64,000 nt of DNA from Eucommia ulmoides (lineage: Eukaryota; Streptophyta; Magnoliopsida; Garryales; Eucommiaceae): positions 47,110,285 through 47,174,284 of the forward strand of contig CM028326.1 of assembly GCA_016647705.1 (NCBI GenBank), in the 5' to 3' direction. Below, one piece after another: positions 12,101-22,725 of this stretch (its first letter is position 1; each line of letters starts with the position of its first letter). Below the pieces are notes generated by a model that was given only the letters and a program-made list of their open reading frames with translations, was not told the DNA's origin and did not search any database. Made by a program: the position numbers and the translations under genes.

Positions 12101-15100
12101 TTGAGAGATTTGGCACTTGGTTAGTTGGCTGGAAGATTCACTCTCTCTGGGGGGGTAGACTAATCCTCCTTAAGAGAATCCTCTCCATCCACCCTACATT
12201 ATGGCTATCTTTTCCATCCTTTGTTTCGATCGAGATTACTTCGGAGAAGTTGCAACACTATTTTCTTTGGGGTGACTTGGAAGACTGTAGGAAGATCCAT
12301 CTTGTTAGCTAGAAACATATTTGTCAACCTCTTGTCAAGGGTGTAATTGATATAAAGAAACTCCGGAAGTTTAACCTGGTTTTGCATGACAAGTGATTGT
12401 GGCACTTTGCTAATGAAAGTCGGGAAGTTGGAAGAGTTTATTCAATTCAAGACTTGGATTTTAGTTGGTCATTGGTCTACACAGGACGGTACATGTTTTT
12501 TGTGGAGTTGTGTCTGTAAGTGTTATAAGAAAATGGTTGGGCTTTCTTGGACTTCGCTGGCTTTGATATTGGTGATGGCACGAGGTTTGGTTTCTTTGAT
12601 GATGTTTGATGTGGGAATCATTCTCCATCAGTGAGTTTTTCTATCATCTTTGAAAAACCTCTCCTTTGGGAGCTTTTCAGTTTGGTCGTCGCCCTTTTGC
12701 AGGAACCTGTTGGACTGGGAGATCTCAGACCTTGCTGAGTTACTTGATATCGTACATTGACTATTCATAGGGTTTTGGCTGCTTGCTCCCCCCCCACCCC
12801 CCGCCTTTCTTCTCCTTCTCAAACATGTTAAGGGAGTTTTGAAGAACTCAATCCACATAGTGAGATGAAATCGGAGAATAAAGCCAAAATGGAAAGTGTT
12901 CCATGAAAGGGCACAAGACTGAGAGCTAGGAAAGAGCACTCATCAAATAGCGTCCTCAAACTCAAAAAGGGAAGAAAGGTGGGAAAGTCTAAGTCATGAA
13001 CTCGTCGAAGTTATCCGTAAAGCCATCCTGACCCTAACCCTTGTTACCCAATTGTAACTATGGCACAGACCCGATCTTTGCAAAATGAGAGGAATCATTG
13101 AACTTGTTACCATCTATCAAATAATGGAAGGAATGTAGTCATTGATTTGAATTGGATCCAGAACAAAGGGAGTTCTATTGATAATTCAAAAAGGATTTTT
13201 GTTTATATTTAACAGAAATGTGAAATCAAAGGGTTTAATTATGGAATCCCTCTCCAATGGTACGTTTTGTGTTTGTTTATATAATGAAAATCTGATTACA
13301 GGTTATATTTGAGGAAAGATCCCATGTACTTTTATATGGATACGGCCAAGAGATAGAGTCAAAATTGAAGTCAATGTTTATGATTCAATTAGAGGGCATA
13401 TAATTTATCAACCCCCAGAAGGTTTTGAAGGGTTAGGTTTAGGTGGGGTTTTCCTGTTAAATGCTTCTATTTTTTCTGTTAATTCCTTATATTTTTTCCG
13501 ACTGGCCAAAGATCATAGTTGGCGTTCCTCTCGAAGGACGTTTGGTGCACCTAATCTCCTCCTAGAGCTGTTTCCTTTGGATGGTCAATGGTGCAGAACG
13601 CTGTTCCCACTCTTGATAATCTTCTGGGGTGGGGTTTCTTTTTGCCGAACGGCTGCACCATGTGTCTTCTCAGAACTTTGGGATGTGATCTTCTCTTTCG
13701 CAGGCCTTTCGTGGTGTATGTATGAATCCTGTGTTGGGTTATTGCGATGTTGGAAGAGCGGTTGCTCTAAACCCTCTTTTCTTTTTAAGAAGACTTGGAA
13801 GATGATTCCCTAATTCTGGTGTACCTGGAAGGAGTGTTGTATTTTTGGGGACCGTTGCAAGTGTTTGGCAAATATATATTAACTTGGTTATGGTTTTTTT
13901 ATTTGATTTGATTTGATTTGATTTAGGAATTGATTTTTTTCCATTGAGAAGGTTTTATGCTCTAAGCAAGAAGCAAATTCCAAAGGGGAGTTTCCTACTT
14001 TCAACCACCCAATAGATGTTATCTTCAGCAATTTGGGTTTCATTGTCCATCTATGAAATGAGTTCTTCCTGTGGGTTTCCCAAAGGTCATTCGTAAAAGT
14101 GGATGGGGTGGAAGAATCAAGAGTAGAAGTTTCCTCTTTCATAGTAGTTCTTTTTACGATTATTTATTTTTGATATTCTTAGGTTGTGCTCTATTCGGTT
14201 AGGTTCGGCACCAGTGGTGGCGGCGGCAGCTTATGGTGGTGGTGATATTAGGTGTGTGTTAGGTTGGTGGTTGCAACGTATGATAGTGGAGAAGTTGAAG
14301 ATGAAAAAAGTAAAAAATATAATAAAATTCATGGGAAGAGACATAAAATAAGGCGAAGGCTTTTTTGGATTAGAAAAGTGTCATGTGGGCCAAAAAAAGG
14401 GTCAAAATGAGCATTTGGCCTCGTGCAACACGCATCCCATTAATTTTAACAGCTTTGTTGACAGAGTAATCTAGTCTGGAGTACAAGCGGAACATGTGCT
14501 TATTATTAAAAAAAAATTGCACCCACCACAAAGTATGGGTTTCAGTGAATTTATCCATATTTTTGATAATAAAAAACTTTAACTGAACAAAAAAATATCT
14601 TACAAGCAAAATTAAAAAGCAAAAGTGCCCCTGATAACTCAAAGATAATATCTTAGAATTATCTATGTAAAAACTACATCTGATAACTCAGAGATAATAT
14701 CTTAGAATTATCCATGTAAAAGATTTCTTATGTAAGTAAAAAAATATTTTTACTTACAAGCAAAATTAAAAGCAAAACTGCCTCTGATAACTCAAAGATA
14801 ATATCTTTAGAATTATCTATGTAAAGAATGCATCTGATAACTCAAGAGATAATATCTTAGAATTATCCATGTAAAAGATTTCTTATGTATGTAAAAAAAT
14901 ATTTTTACTTAGAAGCAAAATTAAAAAGCAAAAGTGCCTCTGATAACTCAGAGATAATATCTTAGAATTATCCATGTAAAAGATTTCTTAACATAAACGA
15001 ATTTGAAGGGTGGTTGTGATTTGGGCACCTTTAGCTCGTCAATCTCTTAAAATAAAAAGTAAAAGAAATCATGTTTTAGTTTTTTGTTTTCTTTTCTTTT

Positions 15101-18100
15101 TAAAATTTTTAAAATTACTATTATTAAGCGTAAAACGAACGTGTTAAATGCTTAAAAGTGATAATCAAAGGGTGCCTTAGTTAATTGTTCTAAAAAGTTT
15201 TATGCCTTGAGTTCTATGCAAATATTTTTCTAATTTTGTTATTTGCTTAATAAGCTTAAAACTAAGCCTCTTGTGGGCTTAACAGATTGATCTAGTTTAG
15301 CCTGTGTTTGATAAAGCTGAAATTTTAAGAGCTGAAAATTTGAAGTATTGCATATGAATTGTTGAAAATATTAAAAGTCTGTTTCCTAATATTAAAATTT
15401 TGAAGTGTTGAAATTTAAGTGCTGATTTTGATAAATATGACAAATTGTAGAATGAAAATTAATTTAATATCACTATTTCCCTCAAGAAAGTACAATAATT
15501 TATGCTTTTATGAATAGACCAAGATTTTAAATTAATTTTAAAGTTCATTGTCAAACTACCAATGAACTTTAGGTTAATAAAGAGCAATAACATGGGGATC
15601 AAACAAAACACTGATAATGTAGATCTCAAATACACCTAAATCTTTACCCTGATTATGGCATTAACTTGATTTAACAGTGATAATCTCTCAAAGTGTGTGG
15701 AATACTCAATATCCCCAACCGTTACTTACCCACCACTCCAAGTTATCGCATAGACAAAAATTGAATGAACACGTCGCCTAAAATATCAATACACTACATC
15801 AATCAACCTATGCAAGGCAAAAGGTATTACTGAAAGTGTATAAGGAGAAGAATATCTCAGTCATCCTTCTCTGATTCTGATTACTAAGGGGCCTACTCAC
15901 CAGCTAATGCCGACGTCTCCTTCACAAATCAAAGGAAAGCACATCCCCACGGAAGCCACAAAATTGTTGATGGGAGGAACTGAGCACCCTGATCCTTGTA
16001 TGGCTAGAATAAAGCAAATGATCGAACCCCTTGGCGTGATTATCAAAGAGGACAATCACACCGCACCTTCACCTCTTGACAGTCGACCACATCTCTAGCT
16101 ACCGTTCTTTGATTTTTTGAGATAGAGTTTGTATCGGAATCTCTGTGTCATGATGGCTTCTCTGAATGGATAGAATATAAGGTCTCTTCACAATTTTTTC
16201 ACGAGCTGTGTATACTGAGCGCATGCTGCCGTCAGTGATAAGTTGGTCTTATTTGATTAAAAAATTTAAATGAAATTTTAGTGTGACTTATTTAAATAAG
16301 AGATGTAAAGTAGAGCTGTCAAACAAACTAAAAAGAACAAGTACATAATTAGTTTTACTTGCTGAATTGGGTTATCAAACATGCGCTTAGGCTCTAGGTT
16401 CTAGCTACCAGTTCATGTATAACTAATACTTTATCTACACAAAAAAAGAGGAAATTTAGAGTCTAGAAAGGCCACCGCCGTACACTAAAAAATTTCTGTT
16501 CTAGTTTCTTCTTTTAAAAGGTCAAGTTCCAGGAAATATTTACTTACTGACTGTGCCCCATGTTTTAAGAAGACTCATGATGGAAAGAACGTCCTTTTAC
16601 TCATAGCCTAAGCAGTACGTGAAATGGGTACGAAAAGACATGTATTCGATGATATAGTGCTTTTGGGAGGGGTATTCGAAGAAGAAATTTTATTTAAACA
16701 AGGGGCGTCTGAGCAGTAGTGCAAGGAAGCTAGCAACCTGGTTCTAGCGTAATATCAGCATAACTAAAATGTTATTTGCGTGTAACTGTAAAATTTCCTT
16801 TCCTTAAGAATTTTTGTATAAGGTTTCATATACATACATACATATATATATATAATCTTTTTTTTTTTTTTTCCTAAATCAATTGTTTTTTTCTCAAATA
16901 TCACCCAAAACCACTTTAAAATCTAATTCACATTAAATATCTTTTCTGTTTTTTTGGCTCCCTTTTTTCCATTCCTTCTGTATATCTTGACACTTGCAAA
17001 CCTTATCACTGATCCACCACCATAATGACCTTTGTCCTAACCAAATCTCACCATCACCACCACTCCCACCATCTCCAGAACGAGAATCTAAATCCTGCTT
17101 GACCTCTCCTAATCTCAGTATCTATCTATTTTAAAATTTGGATCCCAATCTCGATTTTTCTTCGCTGTTTCGTAACCTAGACGGTTCTTGCAAAACTACT
17201 AGACCTTCTTGCTCTGAAATTATAATGAGAAGTGTCAAAATTGGTGTACTGTTGTATAATCATTAAATGTGAATAAGTGTTCAGCAGATTCTTGAAACAA
17301 GTTCATTGGGATCTTCAGTGATTCAGTGCGGATATCAGAATCAGAGTTCTCTCATTTGAAGAATAAAAGGGGTAAGGTTGGGACTTGGGTGATGGTAGTT
17401 TGGGGTGGGGGTTGGGGGAGGGTGATTGTGACATTGTTTTTTGGGTTGGGGGGTGAGTGGGGGTTGGAGTTTGGTTAATGACGGTCGTAAGGAGAAGAAC
17501 AACTTGGAGAATTGAAAGGAAAAAAAAAGAAAAGAAAAAGAAAAATATTAACAAAGAAGAAAAGAGAGAAGGACAAAAGAAAAATGACAATAAAGAAATT
17601 ATTTTAAGGGTATTTTGGTCATATTAAATGATATTACATTTATTTATACTTTTCTCAAAGTAGCGTCATTCCAAAAATACAAGTAAATTGACTATGGCTA
17701 GCACCAGTTACCATGCAATTAAATATGTAGTAATTCATTAGTTTCCTATTTACATTTAAGAGGAGATGGATTGTGGGTGTTTTTAGACTAAAGAAGTAGA
17801 AGTCCTATGCTCCCTATATATCTGGTGAATTACTGAAGCTCTGTATTTTTTGAAAAATTACTGAAGATGGTTCTTACGTGTTGGATATATATCCAGAAGC
17901 TCTGGCATTCTCCTTGCGTATCTGGCACTGGCCTTGATGAAATGTTTTGCACTGTTACTGCATTTTCTAAACTGGACATATGTCACTTCTCAGGTCTCTT
18001 CAGCTGTGAGGTTGAACGTGATGGGAAGGTCCATGTCCGAGGGGTGACATCGACTGGTGGAACAAGTGTTAGTAGATATTCTCGAGTTTTTGAGATGAAG

Positions 18101-18232
18101 TTCCGGCGACAGTGCCCACCTGGACCCTTCACTCTTTCCTTCAGCTTGCCTGGACCTGTCGATCCAAGGTTCTTTTTACCCAACTTCAGGTCTGACGGTA
18201 TTCTTGAGGCTGTTATAGGCAAATACGAGTAA
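9164..18232 (+). CDS. IDM3-like: Alpha-crystallin/HSP20-like protein, IDM3-type (join 9164-9527, 17994-18232)
   Basis: Two coding exons join in frame (364 + 239 nt, phase 1) to give 200 aa. The donor is GCCTG|GTGTGT at 9528 and the acceptor CACTTCTCAG|GT ends at 17993; the split codon is Gly in EPG-LFSCEVE. The N-terminus is acidic/polar with a basic KKRR at residues 39-42 (possible nuclear signal). Residues ~97-200 form a divergent alpha-crystallin domain: VGAVDIG, AYMFRVALPGV, CEVERDGKVHVRGV, then FEMKFRRQCPPGPFTLSFSL and LPNFRSDGILEAVI at the end. These motifs match plant IDM3-type proteins, which in Arabidopsis join IDM1, IDM2 and MBD7 to limit silencing by promoting ROS1-dependent demethylation in the nucleus. 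The domain is complete and no stop interrupts it. I chose the ATG at 9164 because the frame is closed upstream at 9077 and no earlier ATG is in frame. An IDM2-like paralogue is the alternative. Confidence 0.85.
10230..11340 (-). mobile_element. Possible hAT-like (DUF659-type) transposon remnant
   Basis: The plus-strand left edge has AAATCGCGGTTACAGTCACC followed by GGTAACGG-like words, the type of GC-rich terminal repeat I associate with some plant hAT elements. On minus, reading leftward from about 11340, a degenerate reading has WLEERETSLLDGD, then a long Asp/Asn-rich acidic stretch (KNDDEDNDDNDDQF) and a Tyr/Pro-rich tail ending near 10650. That resembles the acidic, tyrosine-rich C-terminal tails of DUF659 hAT transposases, but the catalytic regions are absent. 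Stops interrupt the frame. Family assignment is tentative. Confidence 0.4.
11450..12045 (-). mobile_element. LINE fragment, C-terminal RNase H-like domain
   Basis: Minus-strand remnant of the 3' end of a plant non-LTR retrotransposon. IWEIWKMRKKVRFNEVQ precedes LKINLNGSSRGNPGYIGKG and LLFGFSQFLEIGSSLFAE, matching the RVT_3/RNase H module of plant LINE ORF2. The usual LNTDGS motif reads INLNGS, so the first catalytic Asp is replaced by Asn. A stop and a frame change occur upstream. It abuts an opposite-strand LINE fragment at 12046, so two insertions or an inversion met here. Confidence 0.75.
12640..13228. other. LINE interior and inserted DNA of unknown origin
   Basis: Up to about 12780 the + strand still carries LINE-like text (RNLLDWEISDLAELLD in part). 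A C-rich patch CCCCCCCACCCCCCGCC lies at about 12788-12804. From about 12830 to 13228 I recognise nothing; this is presumably the left part of the insert that carried the infA-like fragment. Confidence 0.4.
13228..13411 (+). pseudogene. infA: Plastid infA (translation initiation factor IF-1) fragment
   Basis: One frame from 13232 to 13411 reads GLIMESLSNGTFCVCLYNEN, LITGYI, a stop, GKIPCTFIWIRP, then DRVKIEVNVYDSIRGHIIYQ. This follows the S1-like beta barrel of chloroplast IF-1 (GLITESLPNG, NEDLI-LGY, GKI, GDRVKIEV, YDSTRGRIIYR) over about 60 of roughly 77 residues without indels. A single TGA (13310-13312) falls where the family has Ser before GKI. Start and C-terminus are missing, no transit peptide is visible, and the flanks are not the plastid neighbours rps8 or rpl36. 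I read it as an old nuclear insert of plastid DNA (or of a transferred gene), non-coding now, inside the LINE fragment and the IDM3-like intron. Confidence 0.8.
13871..14630. other. Intronic sequence with no recognised gene
   Basis: Contains a short (TTTGA)n run at about 13902-13924 and a GGTGGCGGCGGC patch near 14213. The open frames here show no family signature. Confidence 0.5.
14631..14990. repeat. Higher-order tandem repeat, GATAATATC...GAATTATC unit
   Basis: A ~50-bp unit beginning CTGATAACTCAGAGATAATA occurs at 14631, 14680, 14784, 14834 and 14940. Units pair into a ~153-156-bp higher-order repeat (14631 to 14784 to 14940), the spacer carrying AAAAATATTTTTACTT and AAAGCAAAA. Each unit holds the inverted repeat GATAAT-8 nt-ATTATC. 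Confidence 0.93.
15299..16392. mobile_element. Non-autonomous hAT-like element with 8-bp target duplication
   Basis: Left end AGCCTGTGTTTGATAA; right end, reverse-complemented, GCCTAAGCGCATGTTTGATA, sharing the GTTTGATAA block as imperfect terminal inverted repeats. The flanks are TCTAGTTT (15291-15298) and TCTAGGTT (16393-16400), matching at 7 of 8 bases, the duplication length used by hAT elements. Length is 1094 bp with no transposase; the frame at 15907-16098 has no family signature. Terminal match is imperfect, so the family call is inferred mainly from the 8-bp duplication. Confidence 0.6.
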
Positions 18233-18690
18233 GACACATGGTCAATTGTGTAAACGAAGAAAAGCTGCAGCGAACAACTACTTTCTTTCTCTCTTTTGTT
18301 TGCGCCTAAATCTTCCTTTTTTGACTAGGTTTCTGACATATGGTGTTTGCATGTATAGTATTGTATCGTAGGGAGGAGTTTACCTTTATAAGAAAATCAA
18401 TGTGTTGGTTGTAGTTATAGAGTTATGAAATAGGCCGACTGGTTAGCAATGTTGGGCCTAGCCGGTTAAGGGTCATCTGGGTTGTACTGCGCTTGACATA
18501 TGGGTTGACTTGTGGTTGCGCCTATGGTCTCAGGCAGTTATGGTGTGTGGCATGGCATGGCATGATTGCAGGCCGTTGGGCATAGTTCTGTGAGTAACAA
18601 TCATATTATGGTTCTTTTGACCTTGTTTTTCCGTCCCTATGAATTATAAAGACTACTTTAATATCAAATTTATACATGCCTTCAAGCTTG
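18233..18690 (+). other. Probable 3' UTR of the IDM3-like gene
   Basis: Directly follows the TAA at 18230. T-rich and non-coding, with an ATTATAAA word near 18643 that could serve as a polyadenylation signal. The end point is not determined. A GGCATGGCATGGCATG run lies near 18547. Confidence 0.4.
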
Positions 18691-18949
18691 TCTGCCTTTT
18701 TTGAATTTTTTTGGGGTTAATTTTGTAGTATTTGTATATATTTTTTCAATATTTGGAGTAATTTTACTTTCACAATTTGCATATTTTTTAGTCTATAATT
18801 TTAAATTTAATTACTGCAATAAATTTATTGTTTTAGTCTTGAAGAGTTTAACCTTGTGTCAAGTGAATTGGGTGATTTTTAGTCCTCTCATGAGTCGAGG
18901 CTTATCATCGTGAAATTAGGAATGATCAAGTCACCCTTTAGTTTTTTGC

Positions 18950-20975
18950 TTTATTAGGTGAAAACAAGATTTATAATTTTCAGCATATATATCGACTCAA
19001 TTATATTCAAGTATCATATAAAATGTCATATTAATTATTTAGCATGTTTATATGGTAGTTCTTTATGTGTGATCATGACCTATTTAACCGGTATGATTTT
19101 TGATGCTTACCTTATGTAAAAATTTGTCTAAACTTCATGTAGTGTCCAGAATGGTCTACTGGGACAAAATTCGGTAAGCCGAACATAATTCAATAGGTCT
19201 AATTTTGAAAATTTGTTTTAAATGGTTGACCTAGTGACCTTAGCAATCGATCGACCTAAGTAGAAATCCTAATATTCGCATTTAATTGATAGACCTGGTA
19301 GTAGATTGATTTAAATAGAATGCATTAGGGTTTAAATTCTTACCAAAACGGTCGAGTGGATACCCCTTTTTAGTTGACTGACGTAGGTAAGAAGATTAGG
19401 ATAATTGAGTTTTACACAAATCAGTCGACTGAATTTGTAGGAACATTTGACTGATTTGTCTGGTACGTTAAATTGATTTTTGTGTTTTTAATCAAATCCT
19501 TACATTGTTTTCATGATTTTGATTTCTAGATAACTTCTCAACATGCTTAAATGTTTTATATATTTATTGATTTTTTTTTTTTTTGGGGGGTGGGGGGTGG
19601 GGGGTGGGGATAGTTAGTTAAGTTGGTCTTTTATGTTAAAATTAATTCGTACGAGGTTTTCCTTAGATAAATGTCGACACAGTATTCTAAAGTGTTTGAC
19701 TTATCCTAATGTGCAACACAATTTTTTTTAATGTTATCTAATTATTCTAAAGGGGTCAATCATATGATTAGATTTTTTGGGCTAAAAATCTGATTTATGG
19801 ATTGTGTAATATTCCAAGCACTGAACTATTTAATTATCACAAAATTGATTAGAAAAGTTTGAAAAATAAAAAAAAATTGAACAAAAAACTCTCTCAACCT
19901 CAGAAAAGTATCGTGTTTTATTCTTGAGAGAAAAAGAGACAATTTCTGTTAAAATTACCGAGTGATATTGAGTTATTTTGTGTGATTCATTTGTTGAAAT
20001 TCAGTCGCCTTGATTAACGTTTTTGAATTCAAAAGTGTGTTTTTCTTTGATATTGTTGATCTTCGTTGAATTTAGCGAGTTCTTTCAATTTTGGTCAAAT
20101 TGATCTTGTGCTTAATTGGTGTTTATCGTGATATATTTAATCGAAAGTTTACTGTGGTATGCATATGTGGAATCATTTGAATTGTTACAGTTATGGTGAT
20201 GAGTTCAACTCTAGCATATTATTTGATTCATTATTTCTTAGAGTTTAAAAAAGAAATATTCTGTTTTGATTAATAATATTGATATATTTTTGCAGAAAAA
20301 TATTTTGATTCACATTCGTTAAAATACTGGCATACTGTACATGTGATTTTGAATTTTTTTTTGAGTAAAATGATCTGATTGAATCATATTGATCTTGATC
20401 TGGATATGTGTGAATTGTTTTGATAATGTTACTTGATTAAATTTCAAAATCTTAACACTTGCATCATATGTTGCTTATCTTGTTGAAGTGTTAGATATTT
20501 TACTCAAATACTTAGTCGAGTTGATAAACATATTAATCATGATACGTGTTGGTTGAAGCTCTTGTCAGAAAATGATATTGTGAGAAATTTGATTTAAACA
20601 TATAGTAGGGTGTTAGTTCAAGTGAGAGTATTTTTGGTTTTGAGTATCAGAATAATACACTCCGAAGGTGCACTAGTTTGATCTCAACCGGGAAGAGGAT
20701 CTGAAATCTCCACAAAAGCTCGGATGACTAGATGTAGGCAAGAGTAGCATGCAAAACTACTATAATAATTTGCATGTCAAGTGCCTCTAACCCGCACTGT
20801 TTATTTCCGTTGTGTGCTTGATATTGTGTTTAATTGTTTAATACATCTTCGTTGATCAATTACAAAGTCACACTTGAATATGCTATGAAATTGATTACAT
20901 GATTTTAAGAGGCTAGAAAACATACTAAAATTTTATTTACCCAATTTACCCTAGCTATTTGGGCTAGGATTTATA
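18950..20975 (+). mobile_element. Divergent Copia-type LTR-like repeat
   Basis: Shares the layout of the LTRs at 22726, 30718 and 61078: an early cluster of GTCGAC/GTTGAC-like dyads (about 19220-19470, for example CAGTCGACTGA), AT-rich middle, and a late block with GAAATCTCCACAAAAGCTCG and a GATGTAGGCAAGA segment, ending in a CAATTTACCC-like tract. Strongly diverged, and no termini or target duplication could be fixed. Limits are approximate. Confidence 0.4.
19585..19609 (+). other. Predicted G-quadruplex, four long G-runs
   Basis: Three GGGGGG runs and one GGGG run, separated by single T residues, preceded by a run of about 14 T. It fits the one-nucleotide-loop pattern associated with very stable G-quadruplexes. 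It lies in the divergent LTR-like repeat. Confidence 0.8.
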
Positions 20976-22725
20976 ATAGTAAGACTAAATAAGCATCACT
21001 ACACATTCTAATAAAATTAGAGATGTGATCGAAAAATTTGAAAAACAAATATAATAATCAAGTATTATTTTTCTTTTATTTATTACAAATTCAAAAAATT
21101 AGAATCTATTCATCATTATATTTTGATAAATAAAAGAAACTAGTAGAATATTAGTAGAAATAAATTTATTGAACTTCAATACATAATATTTAGTTGATTT
21201 TCACTGAGAAAACTAGTTTATAATTTCTAAGTTGAAATATAATGCTCTTAAAAAAATGTTATTGCCAACACAAGAGCAGTTCAACAACTAATTTAAAATA
21301 ATTAGATTTATAACTATTTATTCAATAAACTTGGTAATTTTAATTTTTAATAATTTATTTGTTTGAAATTGTAATTGGTTATCGATATTCACTCAAATGA
21401 CTCAATAAAAGATATGAGTTGAATTTGTAGTAGTAATTTAATATGGCCTATTCTTCCAAAAACAAATCCCCAAAATTCACTACAATGTCATAATTCAATA
21501 ATTTCATATTATGTGTCATTATACTCAATGAATACCTTCGAAATATCATAGTTAGAGAATAATACCTTGTGTTATTGAAGTAAGCAATCAACACATGTAA
21601 TATACAGTAGGTCAAATAAAAAAAAAAAATCACAAATACAATCACATCTTAGACATCCTATTTTTACATTGAGCAAAACATTCATGTAGGACTCATGGAT
21701 GATCACGTTCAGTCTACTACACTAGTAAGTCCTTTATTGTTATTCTAGTACCTCATACTAATAATTTGAGACTCATAACTCTCAAAAGAGATAACAACAG
21801 AATAAGGTAGCCTAGATTATTGAATACCAATTTTAACTAATCCAATACCGACTAAGAATAATTTAAAATAAATTAAGTTACAAAATGCCTTTGTCTTCGT
21901 CTTTTAATCTTATTAAATAATTAAAACACTTCAACTTAATATCTAAGGTCGACAACGATATTGATATGTAATTAAAGAGTAATACCAAAAATATCTTTTA
22001 GAAATACTTGAGATTGAAATGTTTTATAGATACAAGCCATCAATGCAAGATTTCAAGAATGGCTATAGGCTTACATCTAATGATCTCCTACTAGCACAAG
22101 CCAATCGGTACAATATCTAATACCCATCTTTAGAAGATACCGATCTAACTACATTAAAGTCATAGCCTTGGTGAGTGAATCTTCTACATTATCCACTGTA
22201 TCTACTCTTTTAATATTGACATTATTCTTCTAGATGATTTCTTTGTTGCTCTATGTGTTTCCATTTTGGATGAGATTTTGGTTCTCTTTCTTGAGCTATA
22301 GCACCATTGTTGTCACAATACAAAAGCATTGGTGACTCAATAGTTGAAACCACCAAAAGTTCCGTGACACTTAATCCATACACCTTCCTAAACTGCATTA
22401 GAAATGGAAATGTACTCGGCCTCAGTAGTAGAATTAATAGTTATAATTAGCCTTAAACTCATCCAACTAATGGCTCCACCATATAGGATAAATCATGCAT
22501 ATCCCAAAGTTGACTTTTAGACATCCACGACGAATTAGAAATCAATTAGTATAACCATCAACCCTTAATTAGTCATCCAGTTGATGATAGATTTTACAGA
22601 TTTCCAGTGTTCTAAACTTGGATTTGCATGATGTCTGTTGCTTAATCATATATCATAATTGATATCGGGCCTTGTACATAGCATATACCAAATGAGACTT
22701 GCAATTATCGAGGCATATGGAATCT
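20976..22725 (-). mobile_element. Copia pol remnant, RNase H end and 3' flank
   Basis: Minus-strand fragment of a Ty1/copia element homologous to the one at 51.7-55.5 kb. The RNase H segment at about 22720-22150 includes STTEAEYISIS (22402-22433), the conserved Copia RNase H motif. The stretch to its left (about 21470-22130) parallels 51850-52260 of the other copy, including similar ...AGACATCCTATTTT and GGATGATCACGTT words. RT, integrase and gag are absent, and the coding frame is broken. It is cut on the right by the LTR starting at 22726. Confidence 0.72.

Larger units (their letters stand above)
12046..13870 (+). mobile_element. LINE fragment, RT C-terminal part and zf-RVT, interrupted
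   Basis: Plus-strand piece of plant LINE ORF2 downstream of the RT catalytic site. At 12046-12310 it reads MWLPLDSKYG, WKIHSLWGGRLILLKRILS and LQHYFLWGDLEDCRKIHLV, and then DIGDGTRFGFFDD near 12560. The zf-RVT region resumes at about 13555 with PRAVSFGWSMVQNAVPTLDN and LPNGCTMC, frameshifts, and continues SELWDVIFSFAGLSWCM to about 13870. Intact relatives have roughly 200 nt between these blocks; here there are about 780 nt, holding the infA-like fragment. Multiple stops; not functional. Confidence 0.78.
9528..17993 (+). other. 8.47-kb intron of the IDM3-like gene
   Basis: GT...AG intron between the two coding exons, inferred from the seamless domain reading across the junction. It carries most of the foreign DNA in this gene: a hAT-like remnant (10230-11340), two LINE fragments (11450-13870), an infA-like plastid fragment (13228-13411), a higher-order tandem repeat (14631-14990) and a hAT-like non-autonomous element (15299-16392). 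About 16400-17850 shows no gene; it includes an AT/poly-T patch at 16840-16873 and a G-rich stretch at about 17400-17466 with several GGGG runs. Confidence 0.8.

Noticed and set aside
12830..13530. A larger plastid insertion with rps8 or rpl36 beside infA
   Set aside because: Neither flank resembles those plastid genes; only the IF-1 stretch can be supported.
14631..14990. CRISPR-like spacing of repeats
   Set aside because: Spacers are not unique; it is a higher-order tandem repeat in a plant intron.
15907..16098. 63-aa frame in the hAT-like element
   Set aside because: No transposase motif and no homologous family recognised; element appears non-coding.
17315..17590. Minus-strand frame rich in Phe, Pro and Thr
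   Set aside because: Reads purine-rich low-complexity intron DNA; no domain or conserved start.
17867..17993. Open frame extending upstream of the second IDM3-like exon
   Set aside because: The frame stays open by chance; the text before LFSCEVE has no domain match, whereas splicing from 9527 to 17994 restores the alpha-crystallin strand order exactly.
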